A stretch of DNA of 64,000 nucleotides from Clostridia bacterium. GTDB lineage: Bacteria > Bacillota > Clostridia > Oscillospirales > CAG-272. The notes beneath the pieces are model-generated. The model did not search any database. It was not told the origin of the DNA and was given only the letters and a program-made list of their open reading frames with translations. This document shows positions 35,354-44,608 of this stretch, one piece after another (the stretch's first letter is position 1; every line of letters begins with the position of its first letter). The position numbers were made by a program, and so were the translations under genes. The stretch is from positions 1 through 64,000 of the forward strand of contig JAFWYJ010000049.1 in the NCBI GenBank assembly GCA_017517745.1. The letters are read 5' to 3'.

Positions 35354-35385
35354 TGAGGGCTGACGAGTATGTTTCGTCAGCCCTC
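35354..35385. terminator. Hairpin between the remnant and the activase gene
   Basis: GAGGGCTGACGA (35355-35366) pairs with TCGTCAGCCCTC (35373-35384). Neither side has a long T-run, so terminator function is uncertain. Confidence 0.4.
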
Positions 35386-35459
35386 TGAATGATTTTTCTG
35401 TATTCAAAATTTTTGCTCACAGCAATGCAATTCTTGATATGTAAAACACCGTATTGTCT

Positions 35460-38400
35460 CTACATCCGCTCCTTTGCGGCGGACAACATCAGCTTGATTC
35501 TGTTTAATTGGTTTACCTCGCTTGCTCCGGGATCGTAGTCCACGGCAACAATATTTGCCTGTGGATAGGTCTCTCGGAGCTTTTTGATCACACCCTTGCC
35601 GACCACGTGATTGGGCAGACACGCAAAGGGCTGAATACATACGATATTCGGCGTTCCGTGTGTGATCAGCTCCACCATTTCGCCCGTGAGGAACCATCCC
35701 TCACCGTACTGATTACCAAGCGACAGAATGGGCTTTGTCATCTCTGCGATTTCTTCGATCGGTGCCGGAACGTCAAATCGTTTGCTCTTTTTCAGCGCAT
35801 CAACAGCGGGACTCCGAAGCTTTTTGACGATCTTCAAAACCGAATTGGAAGCAACTACGCTCTTTCTTGAATGACCGTAGTATTTCCGTTTGTATCGGGC
35901 ATTGAACATGCTGTAATTGACAAAATCGATAAAATCGGGAACGACAACCTCTGCCCCCTCACGTTCAAGGAGTTCTACAAGGTGATTATTGGCAAGCGGC
36001 ATATATTTCACAAGTATCTCACCAACAATACCGACGCGAGGCTTTTTCATATCCTCATTGATCGGAAGCGTATCAAAGCTCTGTACGATCGTGTTGCACA
36101 TTTTGCGACAGCTTATTTTGTGGTTCTTATCAGTCAAGGACAAAATACACCTCTTAATGAGCCCATCTCTCAATTCGTTTGCAGAACCTTCGGTCAGCTC
36201 ATACGGTCTGACTCGGTAAAGGCAACGCATAATCAGGTCGCCGTAAAGAAGCGCATATACAGCAGCCTTCACCATATTGAACTTGATCTGAAAGCCCTCG
36301 TTCTGCTCGATCCCGCCCATACTAAGCGAGATCACGGGAATATGCGAATATCCCGCTTTGTCAAGAGCGCGCCTAATAAGCCCCACGTAATTGGATGCAC
36401 GGCAGCAGCCGCCCGTCTGTGTCATAATGATTGCGAGCTTGTCAGTATCATACCGTCCCGACGTAACTGCCTCCATAAACTGACCGACAACGGTGATTGA
36501 TGGAAAACAAGCGTCATTATTGACATATTTCAATCCCGCATCAATTGCTTTGCGGTTATCGTTTTTCAGTATTTCAAGATTATAACCGTACTTATGAAAT
36601 ACAGGCTCGATGATCTCAAAGTGTATTGGTAGCATTTGAGGCGCGAGAATGGTATAGTTCTCGTTCTTCATCTTCTGCGTGTATTCGGCACGGTGATATG
36701 CTGTTGGATTCGGCTCTGCTTTGATATTCTGCTTACGGCGCATCCTCATAGCCGATATCAAGCTGCGAATACGAATACGCACAGCGCCGAGATTGTTTAC
36801 CTCGTCGATCTTCAACACCGTATAGAGCTTGTTACTGCCTTCAAGTATCTCATTTACTTGGTCGGTAGTCACCGCATCCAGACCGCAACCGAAGGAATTG
36901 AGCTGTATCAGCTCCATATCGTCACGACTTCTCACGAATTCAGCAGCGGTATAAAGCCTTGAATGGTACACCCATTGGTCGAGCACACGCAACGGTCTTT
37001 CGGGAGAGGTGTCTACAGGCAGGCTGTCCTCTGTAAATACGGTAAATCCGTAGGACGCGATCAGCTCGGGGATACCGTGATTGATCTCGGGATCGATATG
37101 GTACGGACGACCTGCAAGCACAATTCCGTTGCCGCCGTTCTTCTGCATCTCGTCAAGAAGTCGGTTGCCCTCGCTCTTTATTTCAGCCTTTGCCCTCCGC
37201 TGTTCTATCCATGCCTGAGATACTGCACGGCGCACCTCTTTTTCGGGGATGCTCCATTCCTCACGGCAAATGGCAACCAGTCGGTCAGCGACAATCTTTT
37301 CCGAAGTGAACGCCATAAACGGACGAACGAGACGCACCTCCCCGCGCGTGATGGCTTCCACGTTATTCTTTAGATTTTCAGCATAGGACACGACGATGGG
37401 ACAGTTATATTGATTCTGTGCCGTGGTGATCTCCTTATGCTCATAGTAGATACAGGGGTGGAATATGGTTTTGATTCCTTGCGCGATCAGCCATTCCACG
37501 TGACCGTGAGACAGCTTTGCGGGATAGCACTCAGACTCGGACGGGATCGACTCCATACCAAGCTCGTATATTTTTCTGCTCGACCATGGGGAGAGCACGA
37601 CACGGAAGCCAAGCTCACGGAAGAAGATCGCCCAGAAGGGATAGTTTTCGTACATATTCAGCACTCTTGGAATACCGATAACACCGCGCGGCGCGTCCTT
37701 TTCATCAAGTGGTTCATAGTCGAAAATTCGCTTGCGCTTGTATTCCATCATATTCGGAGCTGTTTTTCTGCCGCCGACGTTGCCAATGCCTTTTTCACAG
37801 CGGTTGCCGGTGATATGGCTCTGTCCGTTTGAGAAGCGATTGACGGTAAGCATACAGTTGTTAGAGCACCCGCCGCAACGTCTACTTGTTGCCGTATAGG
37901 TAAGCTCTGTTATTTCATGAAGAGAGAGCATCTCTGTGGGTTTGCCGTTGTAATTCTGCTTTGCGATCAGAGCTGCGCCAAACGCTCCCATAAGCCCTGC
38001 AATATCGGGACAGGTAGCTTCTACGTCTGCGATCTTTTCAAAAGCGCGAAGAACGGCTTCATTATGGAAGGTGCCGCCTTGTACCACAATATGATCTCCG
38101 AGATCCTTGGCATCGGCAAGCTTGATGACCTTATACAGCGCGTTCTTAATCACGGAGTACGCAAGGCCCGCCGAAATATCCGAAACGGCAGCGCCCTCCT
38201 TCTGCGCTTGCTTGACGTTGGAATTCATAAATACGGTGCAACGAGTTCCGAGGTCAACGGGAGCATTGGCAAAAAGTGCTTCCTTTGCAAAGTCCTCGGC
38301 GGTAAATCCGAGAGAATTTGCGAAGTTTTCAATGAACGAACCACATCCCGAGGAGCAAGCCTCATTGAGCAATATGGTATCCACTGCTCCGCCCTTGAGT

Positions 38401-39683
38401 TTGATGCATTTCATATCCTGACCACCGATGTCGAGAACACAATCCACATCACGATCAAAGAAGGATGCAGCCGTTGTATGAGCAATGGTTTCCACCTCGC
38501 CCTCGTCAAGCGAAAAAGCGGATTTGAGAAGTGCCTCGCCGTATCCCGTGGAGCAGGAACGGACGATATGAACATCGTTGTGCATCTTTTTCTTCAGCTC
38601 GCCGATGGCTTCCTTGGCGGTCTTGATGGGATCTCCCCTATTATTTGCATAGAACGAGAACAGCAATTCACCCAGTTCACCGATCAAGACCATTTTTGTT
38701 GTGGTCGAGCCTGCGTCAATGCCGAGAAAGGCATCGCCGTGATATGTCGAAAGCTCAGCTTTCGTGATCGTTGCTCTTTCGTGCCGTTCCTTGAAGCTCT
38801 CGTATTCTTCCGCAGTAGCAAACAAAGGATCAAGTCTCGGCATTTCATACGTGACCTGAACACCTTTCGAGAGCTTGCCGAGAAGCTCGTTTGCATCCAC
38901 CGCCGTAGATTCATCGGCTTCCAGTGCCGCACCCATTGCCGCAAACAAATGCGAGTTTTCGGGATCGACCGTGGTTTCGTCAGTCAGCTTTAAGGTGCGA
39001 ATAAACGCCTTTTTCAGCTCGGGCATAAAGTGAAGCGGGCCACCGAGGAATGCAACGCATCCGCGAATTGGCTTTCCGCAGGCAAGACCCGAAATGGTCT
39101 GATTGACCACCGCCTGAAAAATGGAGGCGGCAAGGTCTGCCGTAGTCGCACCCTCGTTGATAAGCGGCTGAATATCGGTCTTGGCAAACACACCGCAACG
39201 TGCGGCGATCGGATATATTTCCTTATAGCTTTCGGCTGCCTTGTTGAGTCCTTCGGCATCGGTCTGCAAAAGTGCCGCCATCTGATCGATGAACGAGCCC
39301 GTACCACCCGCGCAAACACCGTTCATGCGCTCTTCAAGACCGCCCGTGAAGTAGATGATCTTTGCGTCCTCGCCGCCGAGCTCAATGGCAACGTCCGTCT
39401 GCGGCGCAACCTTTTTGAGTGCCGTGGCAACCGCCACAACCTCTTGAACAAATTCGATGCCAAGGGCTTTACCGAGATTGATCGAGCCCGATCCCGTTAT
39501 TTTTACTTTCAAGGCACAGTCACCAAGCGTTTCCGTTGCTTCGCGCAAAAGCTCGGCAAGCGTTTCCTGCATTTTCGCCATATGGCGTCTGTACTGTCCG
39601 TATATGATATTGTCATTTTCAGCGAGCACCACGAGCTTGACCGTCGTGGAGCCGATGTCGATACCTGCTCTGTATTCCTTCAA
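35460..39683 (-). CDS. 2-hydroxyacyl-CoA dehydratase activase-like protein, fused (BadF/HgdC ATPase x2 plus DUF2229/HgdB-like)
   Basis: 1407 residues. Two ASKHA ATPase domains of the BadF/BcrA/HgdC type come first: AGIDIGSTTVKL at about 6-17 with NGVCAGGTGSFID, and FLGIDAGSTTTKM near 320 with NEACSSGCGSFIE. Each has the single Cys that in dimeric activases holds a bridging [4Fe-4S] cluster, so one chain may form a pseudo-dimer. A Cys-rich linker (RRCGGCSNNC) and a DUF2229 plus dehydratase-like C-terminal half follow. The family injects high-potential electrons by ATP hydrolysis; the partner is unknown, as no dehydratase genes are adjacent. Start is TTG 39683 with GGGGG seven bases away. Confidence 0.85.
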   Translation of the reverse strand: MKEYRAGIDIGSTTVKLVVLAENDNIIYGQYRRHMAKMQETLAELLREATETLGDCALKVKITGSGSINLGKALGIEFVQEVVAVATALKKVAPQTDVAIELGGEDAKIIYFTGGLEERMNGVCAGGTGSFIDQMAALLQTDAEGLNKAAESYKEIYPIAARCGVFAKTDIQPLINEGATTADLAASIFQAVVNQTISGLACGKPIRGCVAFLGGPLHFMPELKKAFIRTLKLTDETTVDPENSHLFAAMGAALEADESTAVDANELLGKLSKGVQVTYEMPRLDPLFATAEEYESFKERHERATITKAELSTYHGDAFLGIDAGSTTTKMVLIGELGELLFSFYANNRGDPIKTAKEAIGELKKKMHNDVHIVRSCSTGYGEALLKSAFSLDEGEVETIAHTTAASFFDRDVDCVLDIGGQDMKCIKLKGGAVDTILLNEACSSGCGSFIENFANSLGFTAEDFAKEALFANAPVDLGTRCTVFMNSNVKQAQKEGAAVSDISAGLAYSVIKNALYKVIKLADAKDLGDHIVVQGGTFHNEAVLRAFEKIADVEATCPDIAGLMGAFGAALIAKQNYNGKPTEMLSLHEITELTYTATSRRCGGCSNNCMLTVNRFSNGQSHITGNRCEKGIGNVGGRKTAPNMMEYKRKRIFDYEPLDEKDAPRGVIGIPRVLNMYENYPFWAIFFRELGFRVVLSPWSSRKIYELGMESIPSESECYPAKLSHGHVEWLIAQGIKTIFHPCIYYEHKEITTAQNQYNCPIVVSYAENLKNNVEAITRGEVRLVRPFMAFTSEKIVADRLVAICREEWSIPEKEVRRAVSQAWIEQRRAKAEIKSEGNRLLDEMQKNGGNGIVLAGRPYHIDPEINHGIPELIASYGFTVFTEDSLPVDTSPERPLRVLDQWVYHSRLYTAAEFVRSRDDMELIQLNSFGCGLDAVTTDQVNEILEGSNKLYTVLKIDEVNNLGAVRIRIRSLISAMRMRRKQNIKAEPNPTAYHRAEYTQKMKNENYTILAPQMLPIHFEIIEPVFHKYGYNLEILKNDNRKAIDAGLKYVNNDACFPSITVVGQFMEAVTSGRYDTDKLAIIMTQTGGCCRASNYVGLIRRALDKAGYSHIPVISLSMGGIEQNEGFQIKFNMVKAAVYALLYGDLIMRCLYRVRPYELTEGSANELRDGLIKRCILSLTDKNHKISCRKMCNTIVQSFDTLPINEDMKKPRVGIVGEILVKYMPLANNHLVELLEREGAEVVVPDFIDFVNYSMFNARYKRKYYGHSRKSVVASNSVLKIVKKLRSPAVDALKKSKRFDVPAPIEEIAEMTKPILSLGNQYGEGWFLTGEMVELITHGTPNIVCIQPFACLPNHVVGKGVIKKLRETYPQANIVAVDYDPGASEVNQLNRIKLMLSAAKERM

Positions 39684-39717
39684 AATATTTCCCCCAATTG
39701 GTTGTTTGGTTGTTACA

Positions 39718-39746
39718 ATTATATCATTTTTTGTCGCTCCTTGTAA
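39718..39746 (-). promoter_or_regulatory. Possible sigma-A promoter of the activase gene
   Basis: On the minus strand TTACAA (39741-39746), a 17-bp spacer, TATAAT (39718-39723). The -35 box is weak. Confidence 0.5.
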
Positions 39747-39937
39747 GAACAAATAAAAAATTTTTCTGGACGAAAAAGTAAAAAAATATAAACTTGAGTA
39801 CCGACGTACGTCACTTTTCCGCTACCGCATTCGCGGATATCCTTTTTGTATATGGCTTTTGACAAAGCAATTGCGGAGTTCATTCCTGCGATAACGTAAC
39901 CGCATACAGCCGCTAATATGTAAAGAAGTATCTTCAT
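39719..39937 (-). pseudogene. plsY: Truncated plsY: N-terminal 40 codons of glycerol-3-phosphate acyltransferase
   Basis: The frame begins with ATG at 39937 behind CGGAGA. It encodes a first membrane helix and NSAIALSKAIYKKDIRECGSG, the N-terminal signature of PlsY, which acylates glycerol 3-phosphate from acyl-phosphate. After GSG at residues 38-40 the family expects NPGATN and 160 more residues, but the sequence changes to unrelated KVTYVGTQ and stops after 72 codons. It is therefore a 5' fragment broken at about position 39818. It lies 13 bp after the fakA fragment on the same strand. A complete plsY must lie elsewhere if the cell uses this pathway. Confidence 0.65.
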
Positions 39938-39950
39938 AAGAGTCTCCGTT

Positions 39951-40292
39951 TTATTCTACGATCATAATATAATCATAAACGTCCTGACCGCCGTCTATGA
40001 TGTAAAGCTCCTTGTTTTTATATCGAGACTTGATATACCCCTCAATCCGCTGTGCTTCCTCATCGGTTGCATCCTTTCCGCAGATCAGAATACAGAAATC
40101 ATACTTTGAAAAATTTAACGCGTCAAGACTATCGCAAACGGTCACAAATCTGCTTTCGTTTACGGCAAGCATCTCCTTGCCGACAATGCCGATATAGTCA
40201 CCCGTGTGGATCTCCTTGCCGTCGATAGCGGCATCTCCGACCACAATTGAAGGGCGACCTTGACGGTCGCCCTTTTTCTTATTTTTTGTCAA
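39951..40292 (-). pseudogene. Orphan C-terminal domain of FakA/YloV (fatty acid kinase)
   Basis: The frame (113 codons) matches the C-terminal end of the DAK2-fusion protein FakA: AAIDGKEIHTGDYIGIVGKE (about 20-39), then CGKDATDEEAQRIEGYIKSRY and a terminal GGQDVYDYIMIVE that fits the family's GGQPxYxYxISVE ending. FakA is normally near 550 residues; the kinase and middle domains are missing. The start lies inside a hairpin overlapping the tyrA end and has no convincing ribosome site. Identity rests on recall of the family's C-terminus, so it is probable but not proven. It may be cotranscribed behind the aro operon. Confidence 0.55.
40250..40274. terminator. Hairpin after tyrA
   Basis: AAGGGCGACC (40250-40259) pairs perfectly with GGTCGCCCTT (40265-40274). 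The T-run lies on the plus strand; on the minus strand, the direction of tyrA, there is no T-run. Transcription of the aro operon may therefore continue into the two gene fragments. Confidence 0.5.
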
Positions 40293-41136
40293 ACAACGCT
40301 CTGCGTTTGGTGGAATGTTGCATCATGGTTCTCATGCCGTCAACGTCCTCTGTTTCCAGCATGGTTTTGAGGATGTTAAACTGATTGATAAAAAGATTCA
40401 TTTGATCGAGAAGCACGTCTTTGTTTGCCACGAACAGCTCACTCCACATCAGATCGTTGATGCGCGCGATACGGGTAAGATCACGGAAGGAGTCACCCGT
40501 GAATTTTTCCATATTTTCCTTATCATTGCAGGTCATCAATGTGATGGCGATGCAGTGTGTAAGTTGAGAGAGGAAGCCGATCATTTCGTCATGTTCCTCA
40601 GGAGACAGTGTCGTCACGTTGGAAAAACCGAGAAGCCTTCCAAGCTCGATGACGGTCTCAATTGCTTCTGGCGTGTTCTTTTCGGTGGGGGTTACGATAT
40701 AGTTTGCGCCGATGAAGAGTTTGTCAGTGCTGTTTTCCACCCCCGACACCTCTCGTCCTGCCATGGGGTGAGCGGCGACGAATTCGACGTCTGGACGAAG
40801 CAGATCTTGGATTTGATATACAATGCTTCTCTTCACACCCGTTACGTCGGTGATGAGCGCACCGCTTTTGAGGAGGCCTTGATTTTTTTCGATCCATTCC
40901 ACAAAGACATGAGGATAGAGCGCAAAGATCACAAGATCCGCTTCGCCAATCAATTTTTCGTCAATGGCGGTGGAACCCTCGTCTATGATATTTTCCCGAA
41001 GTGCATAATCAATCGAGCTTTGCTCCAGGGTGATGGCACTGATATGAAAGCCAAAGCGTTTGAGCACCTTTGCGTAGCTTCCTCCGAGAAGTCCGAGACC
41101 TACAATCAATATTTTCTTACTTGTATCAACGATCAT
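40279..41136 (-). CDS. tyrA: Prephenate dehydrogenase
   Basis: 285 residues. It converts prephenate to 4-hydroxyphenylpyruvate for tyrosine. The NAD-binding VGLGLLGGSYA is at about 13-23, AHPMAGREVSGVE near 128-140, and LTHCIAITL in the helical dimerisation domain contains the family's conserved His. There is no ACT domain, so feedback control may lie elsewhere, for example at transcription. The ATG overlaps the aroA stop by 4 bp. Last intact gene of the aromatic operon. Confidence 0.93.
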   Translation of the reverse strand: MIVDTSKKILIVGLGLLGGSYAKVLKRFGFHISAITLEQSSIDYALRENIIDEGSTAIDEKLIGEADLVIFALYPHVFVEWIEKNQGLLKSGALITDVTGVKRSIVYQIQDLLRPDVEFVAAHPMAGREVSGVENSTDKLFIGANYIVTPTEKNTPEAIETVIELGRLLGFSNVTTLSPEEHDEMIGFLSQLTHCIAITLMTCNDKENMEKFTGDSFRDLTRIARINDLMWSELFVANKDVLLDQMNLFINQFNILKTMLETEDVDGMRTMMQHSTKRRALFDKK

Positions 41137-42335
41137 GATAATTTCACCTCTGCTCCAAGACGAATGATATCCTCGAAAAATCCGGGATAGCTTTTTCTGA
41201 CGGCTTCTGCTCCGTCGATTGCGCCGCCGATTTTGGAAAGGATGACCGACAACGCCATCACGATGCGGTGATCGTTGTGTCCGTCAAGCACTTCCCCATT
41301 GTATCGTAGCGTTTGTTTGGGTACGACAATGGTATTGGCTCCGATGATCAGGCCGCCACCAAGCTTTCGGAGTTCTTCGTGCATCGCTTCTCCCCTATCG
41401 CTCTCCTTTGCCTTGAGGCGGTCTGTTCCCGTGAAGGTTGCGCCATTCTTCAATGCCGCAAGCGCGAACAGAACAGGGCCAAGATCGGGACAATCGGAAA
41501 TGTCCAGGGTGGGCGTGCCATTGGAAAGTTGCTCAAAATAATCGGCATAAACACGGTCGCCCTGCAGACTTTCCGAGTTGAGATTGCCGATCGTTACTTC
41601 CGAACCGATACGGTTGAATGCATCCAGAAACGCGGCGTTTGAAAAATCCCCCTCGATTCTGCCGCAAAAAGCCTGCAAAGCGGCTGCTTTGATCCGAATG
41701 TGATATTCGTCCGCAAACGAGACGTCCGCTCCAAAAGACCGGAGCGCTGAAAGCGTCAGATTGATATAGGATCGGCTCTCAAACGGAGGAAGGATTTCCA
41801 TGGAGGAATCCTTGCCCAAATATACGAGCGCAAAAATGAGCCCCGTGATAAACTGACTGCTGATATCGCCTCGGATTTGATAGTTTCCGCTTTCGAGTTT
41901 TCCACACAATGTGACGGAGTTTTGGTCTTTTTGAAAGGAAAATCCCTTTTCGCGGCAAAGTTGCTCATATACCACAAGAGGTCTTTCCAACAGTCGCTCG
42001 CTGCCGAAAAGCGTAACCGTTCTGCCAAGACAAAGCGCAAGCGGGATGAAGAAGCGAAGCGTGCTTCCGCTTTCCCTACATGCCAATATTGGATGTTCAG
42101 CCTGCATAAATCCTTGCGGATCGACAAACACGCGATCCTCTTTTGTCGTCATCTTTGCGCCCAATGCTTTCAAGCAATCGATGGTCGCGAGAATATCCTC
42201 GCTGTAATCAACGCCCGTCAGTGTGCATGCTTGCCCCGAAAGTGCCGCACCGATCAGATATCGGTGCGCCATGCTTTTGGACGGCGGGGCATCTATTGTT
42301 CCGTGCAATTCACACGGCTTGAATGTTGCTGTCAT
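41133..42335 (-). CDS. aroA: 3-phosphoshikimate 1-carboxyvinyltransferase (EPSP synthase)
   Basis: 400 residues. It joins PEP to shikimate 3-phosphate. PPSKSMAHRYLIGAAL at about 17-32 binds substrate, and ESGSTLRFFIPLA near 87-99 replaces the more common NAGTAxR motif. DCPDLGPVLFALA and KAKESDRGEAMHEEL are further family landmarks. HNDHRIVMAL near 348 is the C-terminal signature. The ATG overlaps the aroE/K stop as ATGA. Confidence 0.95.
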   Translation of the reverse strand: MTATFKPCELHGTIDAPPSKSMAHRYLIGAALSGQACTLTGVDYSEDILATIDCLKALGAKMTTKEDRVFVDPQGFMQAEHPILACRESGSTLRFFIPLALCLGRTVTLFGSERLLERPLVVYEQLCREKGFSFQKDQNSVTLCGKLESGNYQIRGDISSQFITGLIFALVYLGKDSSMEILPPFESRSYINLTLSALRSFGADVSFADEYHIRIKAAALQAFCGRIEGDFSNAAFLDAFNRIGSEVTIGNLNSESLQGDRVYADYFEQLSNGTPTLDISDCPDLGPVLFALAALKNGATFTGTDRLKAKESDRGEAMHEELRKLGGGLIIGANTIVVPKQTLRYNGEVLDGHNDHRIVMALSVILSKIGGAIDGAEAVRKSYPGFFEDIIRLGAEVKLS

Positions 42336-43579
42336 CGTATCAATTCCATTCGTTTTGCCAAAATGTAGTTTGCTTCCGCTTCTGCCGTTTCCATGTCGGG
42401 AACAACCACGTCGGCGGTCTTATGATAGAGACCGATTCTTTCATTGTATAACGTTACAAGTTTATCTTCCGTGTCAGAAAGCGGTCTGTCATCGGTTGCG
42501 CGAAGCCTTGACAGCTCCGCGTTGAGAAAGAAGATCCTGCCGTTTCGTTGGAGTGCGCGGACATTTTCCTCGCGCAAAATCACTCCTCCACCCGTGGATA
42601 TGATGCGAGAACTCTCCGCGGATACGTCTCGAATCACTTCGGTTTCAAGTGCGCGGAAATAGGCTTCCCCCTTTTCGGCGATCAGCTCTTTTATGGTGCA
42701 TCCGCACCGTTTTTCAATTTCCGAATCGGTGTCGACCAGCTCGTATCCCTCGACGTTCATGCACTTTCCGACGGTGCTTTTTCCGCTTCCGGGCATGCCG
42801 GTGAGAACCACGTTTTCCTTTGCGGCAAACACCTTGGCGTACACTTGGTCGGCAAGGTCTCGCGGAACGTCTGTGCCGAGAAATTTTTCCACTGCAACGA
42901 CAGCCTGCATCACGAGCATATACAATCCCCCCTCGGCTTTGATGCCTTTTGCCTTGGCATCAAGCACCAGGTTGGTGCGAAGCGGATTATATACCGCATC
43001 GATCACTCCCTCAAGATTTCCAAACGAGGAAACGTCAATCGGCATGGAGCTGTATTCGGGATACATTCCGACGGGGGTTGTATTGATGAGAATTTCCGCA
43101 TCCGAATGAAGCGTTACCGCTTCTTCATAGGTAATAGATTCCTCTGTTTTTCGCCTGCTGACCGTCAAAATCTCAGAAGCTCCCATATCTGTGGCAACCG
43201 CACGAGCGGTTTTGCTTGTACCGCCCGTACCAAGCACCAACACCTTTTTGCCGTCAAGATGCAATCCGAGATGCGCAATCAAGGCTTTCATGCCGTGATA
43301 ATCGGTATTGTAGCCGTAAAGCTTGCCGTCGCGATTGACAACGGTGTTGACAGCACCGATCCGCCGCGCGATCTCACTTACCGAATCAAGATACGGAATG
43401 ACGGTTTCCTTGTATGGAATGGTTACGTTGATCGCTGCGAAATCCTTCTTTTCCAAAAAAGGATGGACTTCTTCTTCGGTCAATTCGATCAGTTCATATG
43501 TATAATCGGCAAGCATTGCATGAATCTCTTTTGAAAAGCTGTGTGTCAGTTTCTTGCCGATACATCCGTATCTTTTCAT
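42332..43579 (-). CDS. aroE-aroK: Fused shikimate dehydrogenase - shikimate kinase
   Basis: 415 residues in one chain. Residues 1 to about 250 are AroE: SFSKEIHAML with the shikimate-binding SxS variant, NVTIPYKE with the catalytic Lys near 56, and GTGGTSKTARAV for NADP. Residues about 257-415 are AroK: the P-loop GMPGSGKST near 262-270, DTDSEIE for shikimate and Mg, STGGGVI, and a short lid RATDDRPL. The two activities are consecutive steps of the pathway. No stop or frameshift lies between the domains, so the fusion is real in this sequence. Confidence 0.95.
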   Translation of the reverse strand: MKRYGCIGKKLTHSFSKEIHAMLADYTYELIELTEEEVHPFLEKKDFAAINVTIPYKETVIPYLDSVSEIARRIGAVNTVVNRDGKLYGYNTDYHGMKALIAHLGLHLDGKKVLVLGTGGTSKTARAVATDMGASEILTVSRRKTEESITYEEAVTLHSDAEILINTTPVGMYPEYSSMPIDVSSFGNLEGVIDAVYNPLRTNLVLDAKAKGIKAEGGLYMLVMQAVVAVEKFLGTDVPRDLADQVYAKVFAAKENVVLTGMPGSGKSTVGKCMNVEGYELVDTDSEIEKRCGCTIKELIAEKGEAYFRALETEVIRDVSAESSRIISTGGGVILREENVRALQRNGRIFFLNAELSRLRATDDRPLSDTEDKLVTLYNERIGLYHKTADVVVPDMETAEAEANYILAKRMELIR

Positions 43580-44598
43580 TGTTTCAAACCTTCCAATACC
43601 TTTTTGGCTTTTTCCATGAGCTCAAGACAATTGATCTTTTTCATTTCAAAGCTGCCGATCTCGTTCACCGCTGTGACGGTAACGGTGTCGCCGTCGGCTT
43701 TTTTGTCGTGAAACGCCGCTTCGGTGATCTTTTCCCAATCGTATTCGAGGGAACGGTAGAGATCGCATTTTTTCAAAACCTCGATCACACGCGCTCTGAT
43801 GCTCTCTCCGCACATGGGGATCATGCCCAGCGCAACACACTCTCCGTGGTAAAGCACTTCTTTTCTTTGGGTGCTTTCAATGCCGTGACCAATCGTATGC
43901 CCGAAATTCAGGATCTTTCGAAGTCCCGATTCCTTTTCGTCTTGTTCCACAACGCTTTTCTTGATATTCAGTGAGCGAACGATGATCCGCTCAAGATTGC
44001 GCTCGATATCTTGGTTTTCAAAAACGTCAAACAGCTCTCGGTCGGAGGTCAGTGCCATCTTGATCGCTTCCGCAAGTCCGTTGGAGATCTGTCTTGACGG
44101 AAGTGTTTTCAAAACGTCGGGATCGATCAATACTTTTTTGGGCTGATAGAATGCACCGACGACGTTTTTGACGCCGCCGAAATTGATTGCGGTTTTACCG
44201 CCGATTGAGGAATCAATCTGCGAAAGAAGCGTTGTTGGAATATTGTAGAAATCAATGCCTCGCATATATGCCGATGCCGCAAAGCCCGAAAGATCTCCGA
44301 CCACACCGCCGCCAACCGCCACGACACAATCCTTTCGTGAAAAGCCGTGGTCGAGCATTGTCTGAAGCAGTTTTTCAAAGATTTCAAGACTCTTGGAGCC
44401 TTCTCCTTGCTCCACGGTGCAAATAACGGCATCTTGAGATTGATCGGCTACCGCCTTTGCATATTGCACGGGAACGCCCGAATCGGTTACCACAAGAACC
44501 CGTCTGTTCAGGTTCAAGTGACGGCTTGCGGTTTGGAGGATTCCGCGTTCCACAATGATCTCATAACTATCCTCGCCCAAGTTCATTTGAATCGTCAT
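43576..44598 (-). CDS. aroB: 3-dehydroquinate synthase
   Basis: 340 residues. It cyclises DAHP to 3-dehydroquinate with NAD and a divalent metal. The NAD/metal-binding region holds VAVGGGVVGDLSGFAASAYMRGI near 94-116, PTTLLSQIDSSIGGKTAIN near 120-138, and the metal-ligand histidine in LNFGHTIGHGIE near 231-242. AAGGGGAAA precedes the ATG, ten bases after the pheA stop, and the stop overlaps the aroE/K start as ATGA. Confidence 0.96.
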   Translation of the reverse strand: MTIQMNLGEDSYEIIVERGILQTASRHLNLNRRVLVVTDSGVPVQYAKAVADQSQDAVICTVEQGEGSKSLEIFEKLLQTMLDHGFSRKDCVVAVGGGVVGDLSGFAASAYMRGIDFYNIPTTLLSQIDSSIGGKTAINFGGVKNVVGAFYQPKKVLIDPDVLKTLPSRQISNGLAEAIKMALTSDRELFDVFENQDIERNLERIIVRSLNIKKSVVEQDEKESGLRKILNFGHTIGHGIESTQRKEVLYHGECVALGMIPMCGESIRARVIEVLKKCDLYRSLEYDWEKITEAAFHDKKADGDTVTVTAVNEIGSFEMKKINCLELMEKAKKVLEGLKQ

Positions 44599-44608
44599 TT
44601 GTTTCCCC

